From: an uncultured Eubacteriales bacterium
GTDB lineage: Bacteria > Bacillota > Clostridia > Christensenellales > Aristaeellaceae
DNA length: 33,664 nucleotides
Assembly: GCA_900317565.1 (NCBI GenBank)
Contig: ONHI01000009.1
Span: 1-33,664 of the forward strand
Direction: 5' to 3'
The notes under the pieces were generated by a model. The model made no database searches, had not been told where the DNA came from, and saw only the letters and a program-made list of their open reading frames with translations. The position numbers and the translations under genes were made by a program. Of the stretch, positions 22,388-30,461 are shown in pieces. Within the stretch, counting starts at the first letter, position 1. Every line of letters begins with the position of its first letter.

Positions 22388-22419
22388 AAAAAAGGCCGTC
22401 CGAACGGACGGTCTTTTTT
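22388..22419. terminator. Bidirectional Rho-independent terminator
   Basis: A-tract 22388-22393, stem 22394-22401 with 22406-22413 (one G-T pair), 4-base loop, T-tract 22414-22419. It serves the Ig-like gene on plus and rplT on minus. Confidence 0.88.
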
Positions 22420-22434
22420 GATATATCGCACTGC

Positions 22435-22794
22435 TTACTTGTTCAGCGCAGCCTTGGCCTTCTCCGCCAGCACCGCGAACGCGGCGGGATCGGAGATCGC
22501 CAGCTCGGACAGCATCTTGCGGTTGATGTCGATGCCGGCAACCTTCAGGCCGTTGATCAGCTTGGAATAGCTCAGGCCGTTGATGCGGGCAGCCGCGTTG
22601 ATGCGGGCGATCCACAGGCGGCGGAAGTCGCGCTTCTTCAGCTTGCGGCCGATGTAGGCATAGCGCAGGGAGCGGCGAACCTGTTCGCTGGCCGCGCGAT
22701 ACTGCTTGCCCTTGGCGCCAAAGTAACCCTTGGCGAGCTTCATTACCTTACGCTTTTTCTTCTGTGCGTTTACAGCACGCTTGATCCTTGCCAT
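22435..22794 (-). CDS. rplT: 50S ribosomal protein L20
   Basis: 119 residues, with the standard L20 sequence throughout, from [20 protein letters not shown] to the C-terminal [18 protein letters not shown]20 is needed early in large-subunit assembly and in many bacteria represses its own operon through the leader. It is the last gene of infC-rpmI-rplT, with GGAGG 8 bases before the ATG and 15 bases after the rpmI stop. The terminator lies 16 bases past the stop. Confidence 0.98.
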   Translation of the reverse strand: MARIKRAVNAQKKKRKVMKLAKGYFGAKGKQYRAASEQVRRSLRYAYIGRKLKKRDFRRLWIARINAAARINGLSYSKLINGLKVAGIDINRKMLSELAISDPAAFAVLAEKAKAALNK

Positions 22795-22809
22795 TCTTGA
22801 TTCGCCTCC

Positions 22810-23007
22810 TTACTTGTACGGAATCAGTTTCTTCATGGTGCGGCCTTCCGTGGTGGTCAGATAGGCAGCCTTGCGCAGGTTACGGGTACGCTTGGTGGGC
22901 TTCTTGGTCAGGATGTGACGCTTGAAAGCCTGAGCGCGCTTGACCTTGCCGCTCTTGGTGAGATTAAAACGCTTTGCGGCGCCCTTATGCGTCTTCTGTT
23001 TGGGCAT
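22810..23007 (-). CDS. rpmI: 50S ribosomal protein L35
   Basis: 65 residues, of normal L35 length, very basic, beginning [14 protein letters not shown], the conserved N-terminus. Middle gene of the infC-rpmI-rplT operon, with GGAGG about 8 bases before the ATG. Confidence 0.98.
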   Translation of the reverse strand: MPKQKTHKGAAKRFNLTKSGKVKRAQAFKRHILTKKPTKRTRNLRKAAYLTTTEGRTMKKLIPYK

Positions 23008-23039
23008 GGGATTTTCCTCCTCTCATTTATCGATGGCAA

Positions 23040-23552
23040 TCAATCGGATGCTCTCGGGGATATGAACATGGACATGTTGCGGCCCTCGATCTGGGGCGCC
23101 TTGTCCACCGTGCCATATTCCTTGATCCTCTCGGCAAACTCATTCATGACCTGGCGGCCGATGTCGGAGTGTGTGATCTGGCGACCGCGGAAGCGAATCG
23201 TCACCTTCACCTTGTTGCCCTCCTTCAGAAACTTGACGGCGTTCTTGAACTTGACGTCGACATCATGATCCTCGATGGTGGCGGACAGGCGAACCTCCTT
23301 GACGGTAATGACCTTCTGATTCTTGCGGAACTCGCGCTCCTTCTTGGACTGCTCAAAGCGATATTTGCCGTAGTCCATGAGCTTGCACACCGGCGGACGG
23401 GCCTGCGGGGCAATCTTGACCAGATCGAGCTGGCGCTCTTCGGCCAGGGCCAGCGCATCCCTGCTGGACATGACGCCCAGCTGCTCGCCGTTCTGATCCA
23501 CGACGCGGACCTCGCGATCGCGAATCTCCTCGTTAATCATGAGATCGTTAAT
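23040..23552 (-). CDS. infC: Translation initiation factor IF-3, probable AUU start
   Basis: 170 residues when read from an ATT codon at 23552. AGGAGG lies 9 bases before this ATT, but 21 bases before the next in-frame ATG (23540), too far to use. An AUU start is the known device by which IF-3 in E. coli limits its own synthesis, because the factor rejects non-standard starts. The N-terminal domain (INDLMINEEIRDREVRVVD), the linker, and the C-terminal domain with KVTIRFRGRQ are complete. IF-3 binds the 30S subunit. The gene is followed by rpmI and rplT and preceded by a structured leader. Confidence 0.93.
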   Translation of the reverse strand: MNDLMINEEIRDREVRVVDQNGEQLGVMSSRDALALAEERQLDLVKIAPQARPPVCKLMDYGKYRFEQSKKEREFRKNQKVITVKEVRLSATIEDHDVDVKFKNAVKFLKEGNKVKVTIRFRGRQITHSDIGRQVMNEFAERIKEYGTVDKAPQIEGRNMSMFISPRASD

Positions 23553-23700
23553 ACCGAAACACCTCCTAAAATGTTTGCCTGAAATATGGAAAGAGCAGCG
23601 CATACGCGCCGCTCTCAACAAAAACCCATGTTGGGGTATGTTCATTGCCTTAACCTGTACAACGCGAGTCGCAAGGTGAGAAGTCGGCGCTTCTGCTTAC
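23553..23700 (-). promoter_or_regulatory. infC operon leader with attenuator-like hairpin
   Basis: About 148 bases from the expected transcription start to the infC start codon. It contains a 9-bp stem (23593-23601 with 23606-23614) and a 4-base loop, followed by three Ts on the minus strand, plus a smaller CCCAACATGGG hairpin upstream. Position suits an L20-type autoregulatory leader or transcription attenuator, but I cannot match it to a known leader by eye. Confidence 0.55.
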
Positions 23701-23707
23701 CTGATAT

Positions 23708-23736
23708 ATTATAGCGGGGTGCGGGGGATTATGCAA
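23708..23736 (-). promoter_or_regulatory. Sigma-A-type promoter of infC-rpmI-rplT
   Basis: Minus strand TTGCAT (23731-23736), 17-base spacer, perfect TATAAT (23708-23713). Confidence 0.75.
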
Positions 23737-23756
23737 GGGAAGAACGTGTAAAATTT

Positions 23757-23806
23757 CAAATGGGAAATAGCGACACCTGCACGATTCATTTTCCGTTCCC
23801 CATTTG
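23757..23806 (-). terminator. Inverted repeat after znuB, possible terminator
   Basis: CAAATGGG (23757-23764) and CCCATTTG (23799-23806) can pair, with a 34-base loop that itself can partly fold. It lies 10 bases past the znuB stop. The long loop makes the call weak. Confidence 0.3.
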
Positions 23807-23816
23807 GCATTTGACA

Positions 23817-24848
23817 TCAATTCCGTATCGCCCCGATGGCCGAGAACACGATGAACACGAACAGGTTCACCGCCACAATGCCCGCGCCGGTGGGCAGCGA
23901 ATACACGCAGGACAGCAGCATGCCCGCCGCGAAGCAGCACACCGAGATCACCGCGGAGCAGATCGTCACCGCCCGGAAGCGGGAGAACACCCGCATCGAG
24001 GACAGCGCCGGGAAGATGATGAGGCTGGAGATCAGCAGCGTGCCCATCATCCGCATGCCCACCACCACAGTCAGCGCGGTCAGCAGCGCGATCAGCATGT
24101 TGTAGGCCCCCGCACGCACGCCGGTGGCCCGGGCGAAGGGCTCGTCGAAGGTCACGGCGAATATCCGGGGATAGAACAGCACGAACAGCGCCAGCACCAC
24201 CGCCGACAGCGCCACGGACACGTATACGTCCGACGCGCTCATGGCCAGTATCGATCCGAACATGTAGTTGTACACGTCCACGTTCATGCCGCTGGTCATG
24301 CTGGTGACGATCACGCCCACGGCCAGGGCGCTGGTGGAGATCAGCGCGATGGCGGAATCGCCCCGCATGCGGCTGCGCTCGCTGATGCGCAGCAGCAGGA
24401 AGGCGCACACCACCACGACCACCAGCGTGAAGGGCAGCGGGCTTTCCGCGATGCCTGCGCAGAGCCGCGCCAGGCCCGCCCGCAATCCCCCCGGCAGGAA
24501 GCCGGGCAGGCTGTCGGCGGTGACGAAGCCCAGCGCCATGGCCACGGTCAGCGAGCCGAAGCCCACGTGGGACAGGCCGTCGCCGATCATGGAATAGCGC
24601 TTCAGCACCAGCGTCACGCCCAGCAGCGACGCGCACAGCGACACCAGGCCGCCCACCATCAGCGCGCGCTGTATGAATTTATAGCCCAGGTACACCCCAA
24701 ACTGGGAGAAGGCCTCGCCGATGCAGCGCAGGTGGAAAAGCGCCCACACCAGCATCAGCGCCAGCACGGCCCACAGCGCCACGGCCCCGCGCCGCCCCTT
24801 TCCCGCCTCCGGGCGCTTCGCCAGGCAGCGGGCCAGCAGATCACCCAC
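23817..24848 (-). CDS. znuB: Metal ABC transporter permease, ZnuB-like
   Basis: 343 residues with about eight to nine membrane helices and ABC-3 family blocks: RALMVGGLVSLCASLLGVTL and the GDGLSHVGFGS segment near residues 90-100. It would carry zinc or manganese across the membrane with the ZnuC ATPase. Start is GTG at 24848, overlapping the znuC stop by 8 bases, so translation is coupled; the ribosome site is weak. The N-terminus has a 20-residue basic stretch before the first helix. Specificity is taken from the zur neighbour and the His-rich loop of the ZnuA protein. Confidence 0.88.
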   Translation of the reverse strand: MGDLLARCLAKRPEAGKGRRGAVALWAVLALMLVWALFHLRCIGEAFSQFGVYLGYKFIQRALMVGGLVSLCASLLGVTLVLKRYSMIGDGLSHVGFGSLTVAMALGFVTADSLPGFLPGGLRAGLARLCAGIAESPLPFTLVVVVVCAFLLLRISERSRMRGDSAIALISTSALAVGVIVTSMTSGMNVDVYNYMFGSILAMSASDVYVSVALSAVVLALFVLFYPRIFAVTFDEPFARATGVRAGAYNMLIALLTALTVVVGMRMMGTLLISSLIIFPALSSMRVFSRFRAVTICSAVISVCCFAAGMLLSCVYSLPTGAGIVAVNLFVFIVFSAIGAIRN

Positions 24849-25542
24849 GGCGCGTCACCGTCCCTTCGCTGAAGCGGGCGCGGTAATCGTCCACGCTTCC
24901 GAAAAAATCCAAGCCCCGGTCCATCACCAGCACCTTGTTGGCGTCGCGCATCGCGCCGCCCAGGTCGTGGGACACCATCACCACGGCCACGCCGTGCCTG
25001 CGGTTCAGGTTGCGGATCACGTCATAAAATTCCGCAGCAGCAGTGGGATCGAGGCCGGTCACCGGCTCGTCCAGCAGCAGCAGGGCGTCCGTGGCGCACA
25101 GCGCCCGGGCCAGCAGCGCCCGCTGCTGCTGCCCGCCGGACAGCGTGCGATAGGAGCGCTTCCGGTACTTCCAGGCGTCCAGCAGCTCCAGGTTCCTGCG
25201 GGCCTTTTCCCGGTCCGCGCGGTTGTAGAAGGGGCGAAAGCCCATGCGGTTCACGCACCCGGACAGCGCCACCTCCTCCACGGAGGCGGGAAAATCCCGC
25301 TGGGCGGCGGTCTGCTGGGGCAGATAGCCGATGCGGTTCTTCACCAGGCCGTCGCCGTAGGCGATCCTGCCGCTGCGGGGCTTGACCAGGCCCAGCATGG
25401 CCCGCATCAGCGTGCTCTTGCCGGAGCCGTTCTCCCCCACGATCACCAGATAGTCGCCCGGGTCCACCGCGAAGCTGACGCGGTCCACGGCCACGACGCC
25501 CTCAAAGGCAATCGTGACATCCTTCATGGCAATCAGCGCCAT
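24841..25542 (-). CDS. znuC: Metal ABC transporter ATP-binding protein, ZnuC-like
   Basis: 233 residues with Walker A GENGSGKST (36-44), Q-loop near YLPQQ (73-77), signature LSGGQQQR (134-141), Walker B LLLLDEP (154-160) and the switch histidine in MVSHD (189-193). It powers uptake through the permease encoded next. The ATG at 25542 follows GGGAGG by 9 bases and lies inside the end of zur, overlapping it by 41 bases, an unusually long overlap. Confidence 0.92.
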   Translation of the reverse strand: MALIAMKDVTIAFEGVVAVDRVSFAVDPGDYLVIVGENGSGKSTLMRAMLGLVKPRSGRIAYGDGLVKNRIGYLPQQTAAQRDFPASVEEVALSGCVNRMGFRPFYNRADREKARRNLELLDAWKYRKRSYRTLSGGQQQRALLARALCATDALLLLDEPVTGLDPTAAAEFYDVIRNLNRRHGVAVVMVSHDLGGAMRDANKVLVMDRGLDFFGSVDDYRARFSEGTVTRRG

Positions 25543-25966
25543 GCTCCACCGCCTCCCCGCCGGCCACCCGGCATTTTTCGCACACGCCCACCAGTATGGT
25601 CTCCCGCGGGTCCAGCCTGAAGCCGTGGTGCTTCATCAGGTGCTCCGTCATGGCCCGCATCACGCCGCAGTCCACGTGCATAAGGTTGCCGCAGCGGCTG
25701 CACATCATGTGGAAGTGGTCGTCGCAGCTGGAGGCGTCCGCCACGTGCTGGTACTGGGTGATGCCCTGCACGCTCTGGTACTTGCGCACGCTGCCCTGCT
25801 CGGCCAGCAGCTCAAGATAGCGATACACGGTGGACCGGCCGATCTTCTCGCCCCGGTCCTGGAGCTCGAAGACCACCTCGTCCACCGAAAAGTGCTGCAT
25901 GCTGCGCTCCTGGAGGAAGTTCAGCAGCTCCCGCTTCTGGCGGGTATTGTACGCGCCGCGCGTCAA
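25502..25966 (-). CDS. zur: Fur-family zinc regulator, Zur-like
   Basis: 154 residues: an N-terminal winged helix (NTRQKRELLNFLQ, GRSTVYRYLELLAEQG) and a C-terminal dimer domain with the structural zinc cysteines CSRC and CEKC, plus the HFHMMC region that holds further metal ligands. The start is TTG at 25966, 7 bases after GGGAGG and overlapping the znuA stop (TTGA). An extra Cys/His-rich C-terminus (GADCHEGCHDC) is unusual and might bind metal. Placement inside a znu operon favours Zur; Fur or another paralogue cannot be excluded. It probably represses its own operon. Confidence 0.87.
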   Translation of the reverse strand: MTRGAYNTRQKRELLNFLQERSMQHFSVDEVVFELQDRGEKIGRSTVYRYLELLAEQGSVRKYQSVQGITQYQHVADASSCDDHFHMMCSRCGNLMHVDCGVMRAMTEHLMKHHGFRLDPRETILVGVCEKCRVAGGEAVEHGADCHEGCHDCL

Positions 25967-26862
25967 TTCAATCCCTCCCGCACCGCTTCGACATTGTTCC
26001 ACATCAGGCTCACGTAGCTCTCCCCCGCCTCGAATTCGTCCTGGGTGACGGTCTGCAGCGAGTGGAGCGTCAGTATCTTCGCCCCGGTCTCCTCCGAGAC
26101 GGTGCGCGCCACCGCCTGGGTGCTCATTTCGATGGTGTAGATCGCGGGGATGCCGTCCTGCTCCACCCGCTGGATCAGCGCCAGCATCGTCTGGGGCGTG
26201 GGCTCGGTGTCCGCCGTGCAGGAGGGGAAGGCCGCCGCGTAATCCAGGCCGTATTCCCGGGTGAAATAGAGGAAGGGAAAGCGGTCCGCGAACACCAGCT
26301 CCCGGCGCGCGCCGTTCTCCACGGCCTCCCGGAAGGCGGCGTCAACGGCGTCGATTTGGGCGATGTAGTCCTCCGCGGCGGCGCGGTAATCCCCGGCGTT
26401 GTCCGGGTCCAGCCCGCACAGCGCCTCGGCCAGCGCGGCCACCATCGCTTCGGCGTTCTTTGGCGAGGTCCAGATGTGCTCGTCATACTCCGGCGCTTCA
26501 TGGGCGTGACTCTCCCCGCCCTCCTCCTCCAGCGGCGTCACGGCGTCCATCATGCGCAGCGCCGCGGGGCCGTCGTCGTCGAAGCCGGCCAGTATGCCGT
26601 CGGCCCAGGCGTCGCCCTCGCCGCCGATGTACACGAACAGGTCCGCGCCGCCGATCTCCAGTATGTCCGCCGGGGAGGGCTCGTAGGAGTGCACCTCCAC
26701 GCCGGGGTGGATCAGCAGCGTGGCGCTGCCCCGATCCCCCAGCACCTGGCGGGCGAAGTCATAGCAGGGGAAGTTCGCGGCGACCACGTTCAGACCGCCC
26801 TCGGCGCAGGCCATCGCGCCCAGGGCCAGCAGCAGCGCCGCCAGCAGGATCAGCTTCTTCAT
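25963..26862 (-). CDS. znuA: Zinc ABC transporter substrate-binding protein, ZnuA-like
   Basis: 299 residues: export signal, then a cluster A-I metal-binding protein. Likely metal ligands are H58 (VEVHSYEPSP) and H129 (YDEHIWTSP), with a later acidic residue. An acidic, His-containing loop (111-129) lies between them, as in zinc-specific members. The ATG at 26862 has GAGG 9 bases upstream; a second ATG at 26877 lacks a site. The signal may end in a weak lipobox (MACA) or be cut after ACA. First gene of znuA-zur-znuC-znuB. Confidence 0.88.
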   Translation of the reverse strand: MKKLILLAALLLALGAMACAEGGLNVVAANFPCYDFARQVLGDRGSATLLIHPGVEVHSYEPSPADILEIGGADLFVYIGGEGDAWADGILAGFDDDGPAALRMMDAVTPLEEEGGESHAHEAPEYDEHIWTSPKNAEAMVAALAEALCGLDPDNAGDYRAAAEDYIAQIDAVDAAFREAVENGARRELVFADRFPFLYFTREYGLDYAAAFPSCTADTEPTPQTMLALIQRVEQDGIPAIYTIEMSTQAVARTVSEETGAKILTLHSLQTVTQDEFEAGESYVSLMWNNVEAVREGLN

Positions 26863-26907
26863 ATCCGTAAACCTCATTTTGAATTTCAGTTTCAATTTCA
26901 TTTTCGT

Positions 26908-26936
26908 ATTATAGCCGCGCGCGCCGCCGCTGTCAA
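26908..26936 (-). promoter_or_regulatory. Consensus promoter of the znu operon
   Basis: Minus strand TTGACA (26931-26936), 17-base spacer, TATAAT (26908-26913): both boxes match the sigma-A consensus fully. Such a strong promoter fits control by a repressor. Three TGAAAT/TGAAAC-like units lie just downstream (about 26878-26900) and could be part of an operator. Confidence 0.85.
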
Positions 26937-27024
26937 TAGCCCATGGCCGCCGCAACAATAAATATTCGGAAAAAAGAATATGAAAAAAATAACAGCTTCG
27001 CCATGGGTGCGGCAAGTCTCGTCC

Positions 27025-27053
27025 TTGTAAAGGGCATCGAAACATGTTAAAAT
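27025..27053 (+). promoter_or_regulatory. Promoter of the first L,D-transpeptidase gene
   Basis: TTGTAA (27025-27030), 17-base spacer, TAAAAT (27048-27053), 38 bases before the ATG. Very like the promoter of the downstream paralogue. Confidence 0.65.
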
Positions 27054-27090
27054 ATACCTATATTATTCATGTGAGCGAAGGTGAGCTGGA

Positions 27091-28707
27091 ATGAAAAGGT
27101 TGACGTGCCTGCTGGCGCTGCTGCTGGCACTGGCGCTGCCCGCGTCGGCGCTGGCCGAGACACTCGACGGCGTCTATGCCGCCTCCCCCGCCGAGGCGGA
27201 TTGGGTGGACGTCCCCGTGGACGAGCTGGAGCTGGACCTGATGGCGCCGGAGGACGCGACGCCCGCCGAGGGCACGGCGGAGACCCCCGCGACGCCCGTC
27301 GAGGGCACGACCGAGACCCCCGCGCCGCCCATCGAGAGTACGACGGAAAACCCCGCTGAGCAGACGCCCGCAGAGCCCGCGCCGGAGACCCCCGCGGAGC
27401 CCGTCGAGGAACAGCCCGAGACGCCGTCCTACCTGGGCGACGCCATCGCGGCCAAGACCATCAAGGTCTCGAAAAACCTCTCCAAGACGGTGTACATGGG
27501 CATCCCCTATGCGCTGTCCGTGACCGGCGGCATCAAGAAGGTCAAGACCAGCGCCTCCAAGATCGCCAAAGGCGCGAAGGACGGCACGCTGACGCTGAAA
27601 AAGCCCGGCAAGGCCAAGCTGACCATCACCACCCGCAAGGGCAAGAAGTTCGTGCTGACCCTGACGGTGAAGGACACGCCCGCGCCCACGTCCCCCAAGG
27701 TCACCTACAAGAGCGGCAAGTTCAAGCTGAAGTGGACCAAGGCGAAGTACGCCACGGGCTATCTGATCCAGTACAGGCCCGCGGACGGCGAGTGGACGGA
27801 CTTCAAGGCCGTGTCCAAGAGCAAGACCAGCGCCACCGTCACCGACGCCGTGACCGGCACGATGGATCTGCGCGTGGTCGCCATACTGGGCGACACCCTG
27901 GGCGGCGAGAGCGACGCGGTGTCCGTGCTGGGCGCGGTGACCAATGTGAAGGTCATCTGCGAGGAGGAATACACCTACGGCCCCACCGACCATCTGAACG
28001 TCACCTGGAAGGCCTCCGTCGGCGCGACGGGCTATGAGGTCTACCGCGCCACGCTGCCCTCCGACAGCTACAAGAAGATCGGCGAGACCACCAAGACCTG
28101 GTATGCCGACACCCGCGACCCGGACAAGCTGTACGCCTACAAGGTCGTGCCCGTGCACGAGGGCATCGAGGATCTGCCGGAGAGCGAGCCCGTGACGCTG
28201 TGGAGCGGCATGATCGACAACGTGCACCCGCCCAAGGATATGAAGAGCGACACCGGCATCATATTGCTGGTGAACAAGAAGGCCCAGGTCGTCACCGCCT
28301 ACATCAAGGACGCCGACGGCAAGTACACGCTGCCGCTGCGGCAGATGATCTGCTCCACCGGCGCGACCTACAGCCGCACCCGCAACGGCGAATACACGCT
28401 GGGCCAGCGGGGCGGCGAATGGTACCGCTATCCCAGCGGGGTCTACATCCACTGGCCGTCCACCTATCGCAGCGGCTATTACTTCCATTCCCCGCTGTAC
28501 TCCGCCTCCAAGAGCGTCATGGGCTATACCGTGCGCCAGCTGGGCAGCCGCGCCTCCGCGGGCTGCGTGCGGCTGAAGGTGCGGGACGCCGATTGGGTGT
28601 TCCACCACTGCCCCGCGGGCACCACGGTGTACATCTGCGACGGCAAGGAGCTGACCAAGCTGAAGGACGCGCTGAAGCCCAAGGACGTGGAGGTCAACGG
28701 CTTCTGA
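27091..28707 (+). CDS. Secreted L,D-transpeptidase (YkuD), copy 1
   Basis: 538 residues: signal peptide (1-22), a Pro/Thr/Glu/Ala-rich linker (about 55-115) of repeated TPAE/ETPA units, a lysine-rich region (about 120-200), two fibronectin-III-like domains (about 205-385) and a C-terminal YkuD domain (about 395-530). The active site has H466 (YYFHSP) and C492 in SAGCVRL. Most relatives read SHGC; the S-x-G-C core needed for catalysis is kept, with alanine instead of histidine. YkuD enzymes form 3-3 cross-links or attach proteins to peptidoglycan. AAGGTGAG provides the ribosome site. It is a close paralogue of the next gene. Confidence 0.88.
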   Translation: MKRLTCLLALLLALALPASALAETLDGVYAASPAEADWVDVPVDELELDLMAPEDATPAEGTAETPATPVEGTTETPAPPIESTTENPAEQTPAEPAPETPAEPVEEQPETPSYLGDAIAAKTIKVSKNLSKTVYMGIPYALSVTGGIKKVKTSASKIAKGAKDGTLTLKKPGKAKLTITTRKGKKFVLTLTVKDTPAPTSPKVTYKSGKFKLKWTKAKYATGYLIQYRPADGEWTDFKAVSKSKTSATVTDAVTGTMDLRVVAILGDTLGGESDAVSVLGAVTNVKVICEEEYTYGPTDHLNVTWKASVGATGYEVYRATLPSDSYKKIGETTKTWYADTRDPDKLYAYKVVPVHEGIEDLPESEPVTLWSGMIDNVHPPKDMKSDTGIILLVNKKAQVVTAYIKDADGKYTLPLRQMICSTGATYSRTRNGEYTLGQRGGEWYRYPSGVYIHWPSTYRSGYYFHSPLYSASKSVMGYTVRQLGSRASAGCVRLKVRDADWVFHHCPAGTTVYICDGKELTKLKDALKPKDVEVNGF

Positions 28708-28710
28708 CGC

Positions 28711-28739
28711 TTGTCAGATCACCTGAAATATGGTAAAAT
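28711..28739 (+). promoter_or_regulatory. Promoter of the second L,D-transpeptidase gene
   Basis: TTGTCA (28711-28716), 17-base spacer, TAAAAT (28734-28739), 42 bases before the ATG. Each paralogue thus appears to have its own promoter. Confidence 0.65.
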
Positions 28740-28781
28740 CAGTTAAAGCCACTTGAAAAATGTTTGCGAAGGTGAGAGTAA

Positions 28782-30404
28782 ATGAAGAAGCGTCTGACAT
28801 GCCTGCTGGCGCTGCTGCTGGCGCTGGCGCTGCCCATGGCGGCGCTGGCCGAGGCCGTGCCCGGGGAGGGCTTTGACGGGGTCTATGAGATCTCCCCCGC
28901 CGAGGCGGACTGGGTGGACGCCCCCGTGGACGAGCTGGAGCTGGAGCTGACAGTCCCGGAGATCGCCGCGCCGGAGGATGCGGCCGCCGCGGAGGGCGCG
29001 ACCGAGACCCCCGCCGGCGAGACGCCCGCGACGCCCGCCGAGGGCACGCCGGAACCCCCCGCCGAGCCCGCGCCGGAGACGCCCGCGGAGCCCGCCGAGG
29101 CGCAGCCCGAGACGCCGTCCTACCTGGGCGACCCCATCGCCGTCAAGACCATCAAGGTCTCCAAGGACCTGTCCAAGACGGTCTACAAGGGCATCCCCTA
29201 CGCGCTGTCCGTGACCGGCGGCATCAAGAAGGTCAAGACCAGCGCCTCCAAGGTCGCCAAGGGGGCCAAGGACGGCACGCTGACGCTGAAGAAGGCCGGC
29301 AAGGCCAAGCTGACCATCACCAACGGCAAGGGCAAGAAGTTCGTGCTCACGCTGACGGTGAAGGACACCCCCGCGCCCGGGTCCCTCAAGGCCACCTACA
29401 AGAGCGGCAAGTTCAAGCTGAGCTGGACCAAGGCGAAGTACGCCACGGGCTACCTGATCCAGTACAGGCCCGCGGGCGGCGAATGGACGGATTTCAAGGC
29501 TGTCTCCAAGAGCAAGACCAGCGCCACCGTCACCGATGCAGTGGCCGGGACGACCGATTTCCGCGTGATCGCCATACTGGGCGACGCCCTGGGCGGCGAG
29601 AGCGCCACGGTTTCCGTGCTGGCGCCGGTGACCGACGTGAAGGTCATCTGCGAGGAGGAATTCTACTTCGGCCCCACCGACCACCTGAACGTCACCTGGA
29701 AGGCCACCGTGGGGGCCAGCAAGTACGAGGTCTGGCGCGCGACGCTGCCCTCCGGGAAGTACAAGAAGATCGGCACCACCAAGAAGACCTGGTTCGCCGA
29801 CACCCGCGACCCGGAGAAGCTGTACGCCTACAAGATCAAGCCGGTCTCCGGGCTGATCGAGGGATTGCCGGAGAGCGAGCCGGTGACCCTGTGGAGCGGC
29901 ATGGGCAACAACGTCTATCCGCCCAAGGACATGGAGAGCGACACCGGCATCATACTGGTGGTGAACAAGACGGCCCAGGTCGTCACCGCCTACATCAAGG
30001 ACGCCGACGGGCGCTATCGGCTGCCGCTGCGGCAGATGATCTGCTCCACCGGCCGCACCTACGAGCGCACCCGCAACGGCGAATACACGCTGCTGAGCAA
30101 GCGGGGCGAGTGGTACACCTATCCCGGTCCCAGCGGCGATACCATCCGCTGGCCGTCGGTGTATCGCAGCGGCTATTACTTCCACTCCCCGCTGTACAAC
30201 GCCAACCACACCATCCGCGGCTGGACCGTCAAGCAGCTGGGCAGCCGCGCCTCGGCGGGCTGCGTGCGGCTGAAGAGCAACGACGCCGAGTGGGTTTCCA
30301 AGCACTGCCCGCTGGGCACGAAGGTCTACATCTGCGACGGCAAGGAAAAGAAGGCGCTGAGGGAAGCGCTGAAGCCCGCGGACGTCAAGGTCAAGGGCTT
30401 CTGA
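28782..30404 (+). CDS. Secreted L,D-transpeptidase (YkuD), copy 2
   Basis: 540 residues with the same layout as copy 1: signal peptide, acidic Pro/Ala-rich linker, lysine-rich region, two fibronectin-III-like domains and YkuD. Active-site H468 (YYFHSP) and C494 in SAGCVRL keep the same 26-residue spacing. Long blocks are identical to copy 1, especially around 120-200, so this is a tandem duplication. Differences cluster in the linker and in surface parts of the catalytic domain. The two may have different partners or substrates. ATG at 28782 has the same AAGGTGAGA-type site. Confidence 0.88.
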   Translation: MKKRLTCLLALLLALALPMAALAEAVPGEGFDGVYEISPAEADWVDAPVDELELELTVPEIAAPEDAAAAEGATETPAGETPATPAEGTPEPPAEPAPETPAEPAEAQPETPSYLGDPIAVKTIKVSKDLSKTVYKGIPYALSVTGGIKKVKTSASKVAKGAKDGTLTLKKAGKAKLTITNGKGKKFVLTLTVKDTPAPGSLKATYKSGKFKLSWTKAKYATGYLIQYRPAGGEWTDFKAVSKSKTSATVTDAVAGTTDFRVIAILGDALGGESATVSVLAPVTDVKVICEEEFYFGPTDHLNVTWKATVGASKYEVWRATLPSGKYKKIGTTKKTWFADTRDPEKLYAYKIKPVSGLIEGLPESEPVTLWSGMGNNVYPPKDMESDTGIILVVNKTAQVVTAYIKDADGRYRLPLRQMICSTGRTYERTRNGEYTLLSKRGEWYTYPGPSGDTIRWPSVYRSGYYFHSPLYNANHTIRGWTVKQLGSRASAGCVRLKSNDAEWVSKHCPLGTKVYICDGKEKKALREALKPADVKVKGF

Positions 30405-30461
30405 AAACACCCTGTACACAATCGCCGAGGGCGATCACGATAAAAGATGGAGGGAATCATC

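Noticed and set aside
30421-30435. Terminator after L,D-transpeptidase copy 2
   Set aside because: Only a 6-bp stem (ATCGCC/GGCGAT) and no T-run.
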